Shown here piece after piece: positions 63,468 through 64,000 of a stretch of 64,000 bases of DNA (its first letter is position 1; each line of letters opens with the position of its first letter). The translations under genes and the position numbers were made by a program. The stretch spans positions 34,437,120 to 34,501,119 of the forward strand of contig OY740769.1 in assembly GCA_963513935.1 (NCBI GenBank), given 5' to 3'. This stretch comes from Aphrophora alni. Taxonomy: Eukaryota; Arthropoda; Insecta; Hemiptera; Aphrophoridae. The notes beneath the pieces were generated by a model that had not been told where the DNA came from, did not search any database, and saw only the letters and a list, made by a program, of their open reading frames with translations.

Positions 63468-64000
<533 letters not shown>

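Overview
The window looks like a piece of an AT-rich metazoan nuclear genome, most likely an arthropod or another invertebrate. The evidence is a spliced gene with GT-AG intron signals and a signal-peptide exon, a non-LTR retrotransposon relic, foldback and SINE-like dispersed repeats, long microsatellites, and about 27 kb of satellite DNA. There are no bacterial-type operons, ribosome binding sites, tRNA or rRNA genes that I can recognise. I cannot name the species.

Layout. 1-3.8 kb: unique AT-rich DNA with an inverted-repeat pair (2223-3066) and a TATA box followed by a splice donor (3309-3395). 3.8-9.8 kb: satellite A, a ~96-bp tandem repeat whose monomers carry a TATCGATA palindrome and a TATAAATA box; it splits into an older dimeric block and a recently homogenised block. 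9.8-16 kb: non-coding DNA with a foldback element at 12966-13281. 16.0-18.05 kb: satellite B, a 75-bp tandem repeat that stays open on the minus strand as ~25-residue repeats. 18-29.5 kb: non-coding DNA with SINE-like copies, a second foldback element, an LTR-like promoter region and a decayed ~165-bp tandem repeat.

29.6-37.3 kb (minus strand) holds the one convincing gene. A small exon (37281-37337) encodes a signal peptide and ends in a clean donor; a 3.57-kb intron follows; a large exon (29586-33710) encodes a Ser/Thr/Asn/Pro-rich protein with four ~150-residue higher-order repeats and a Cys-containing C-terminus. The predicted product is about 1,393 residues, secreted, and of unknown function.

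38.95-57.6 kb is satellite C, a 46-bp repeat of roughly 400 copies. It consists of two arrays, C1 (92-bp dimers) and C2 (46-bp monomers and 138-bp trimers), separated at 49.2-49.5 kb by a copy of the sequence that also borders the array at 57.6 kb. C1 contains a nearly perfect 2,756-bp tandem duplication. 57.6-64 kb: decayed satellite, unique DNA, a possible transposase fragment, a retrotransposon 3'-end pseudogene on the minus strand, a perfect 38-bp-arm hairpin and a ~300-bp GA microsatellite.

The most interesting points are the unrecognised secreted repeat protein, the possible motif kinship between its repeats and the satellite B reading frame on the same strand 11.5 kb away, the duplicated array edge in satellite C, and a dispersed foldback family with a conserved hairpin signature. 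All similarity statements are by eye; no database search was run.
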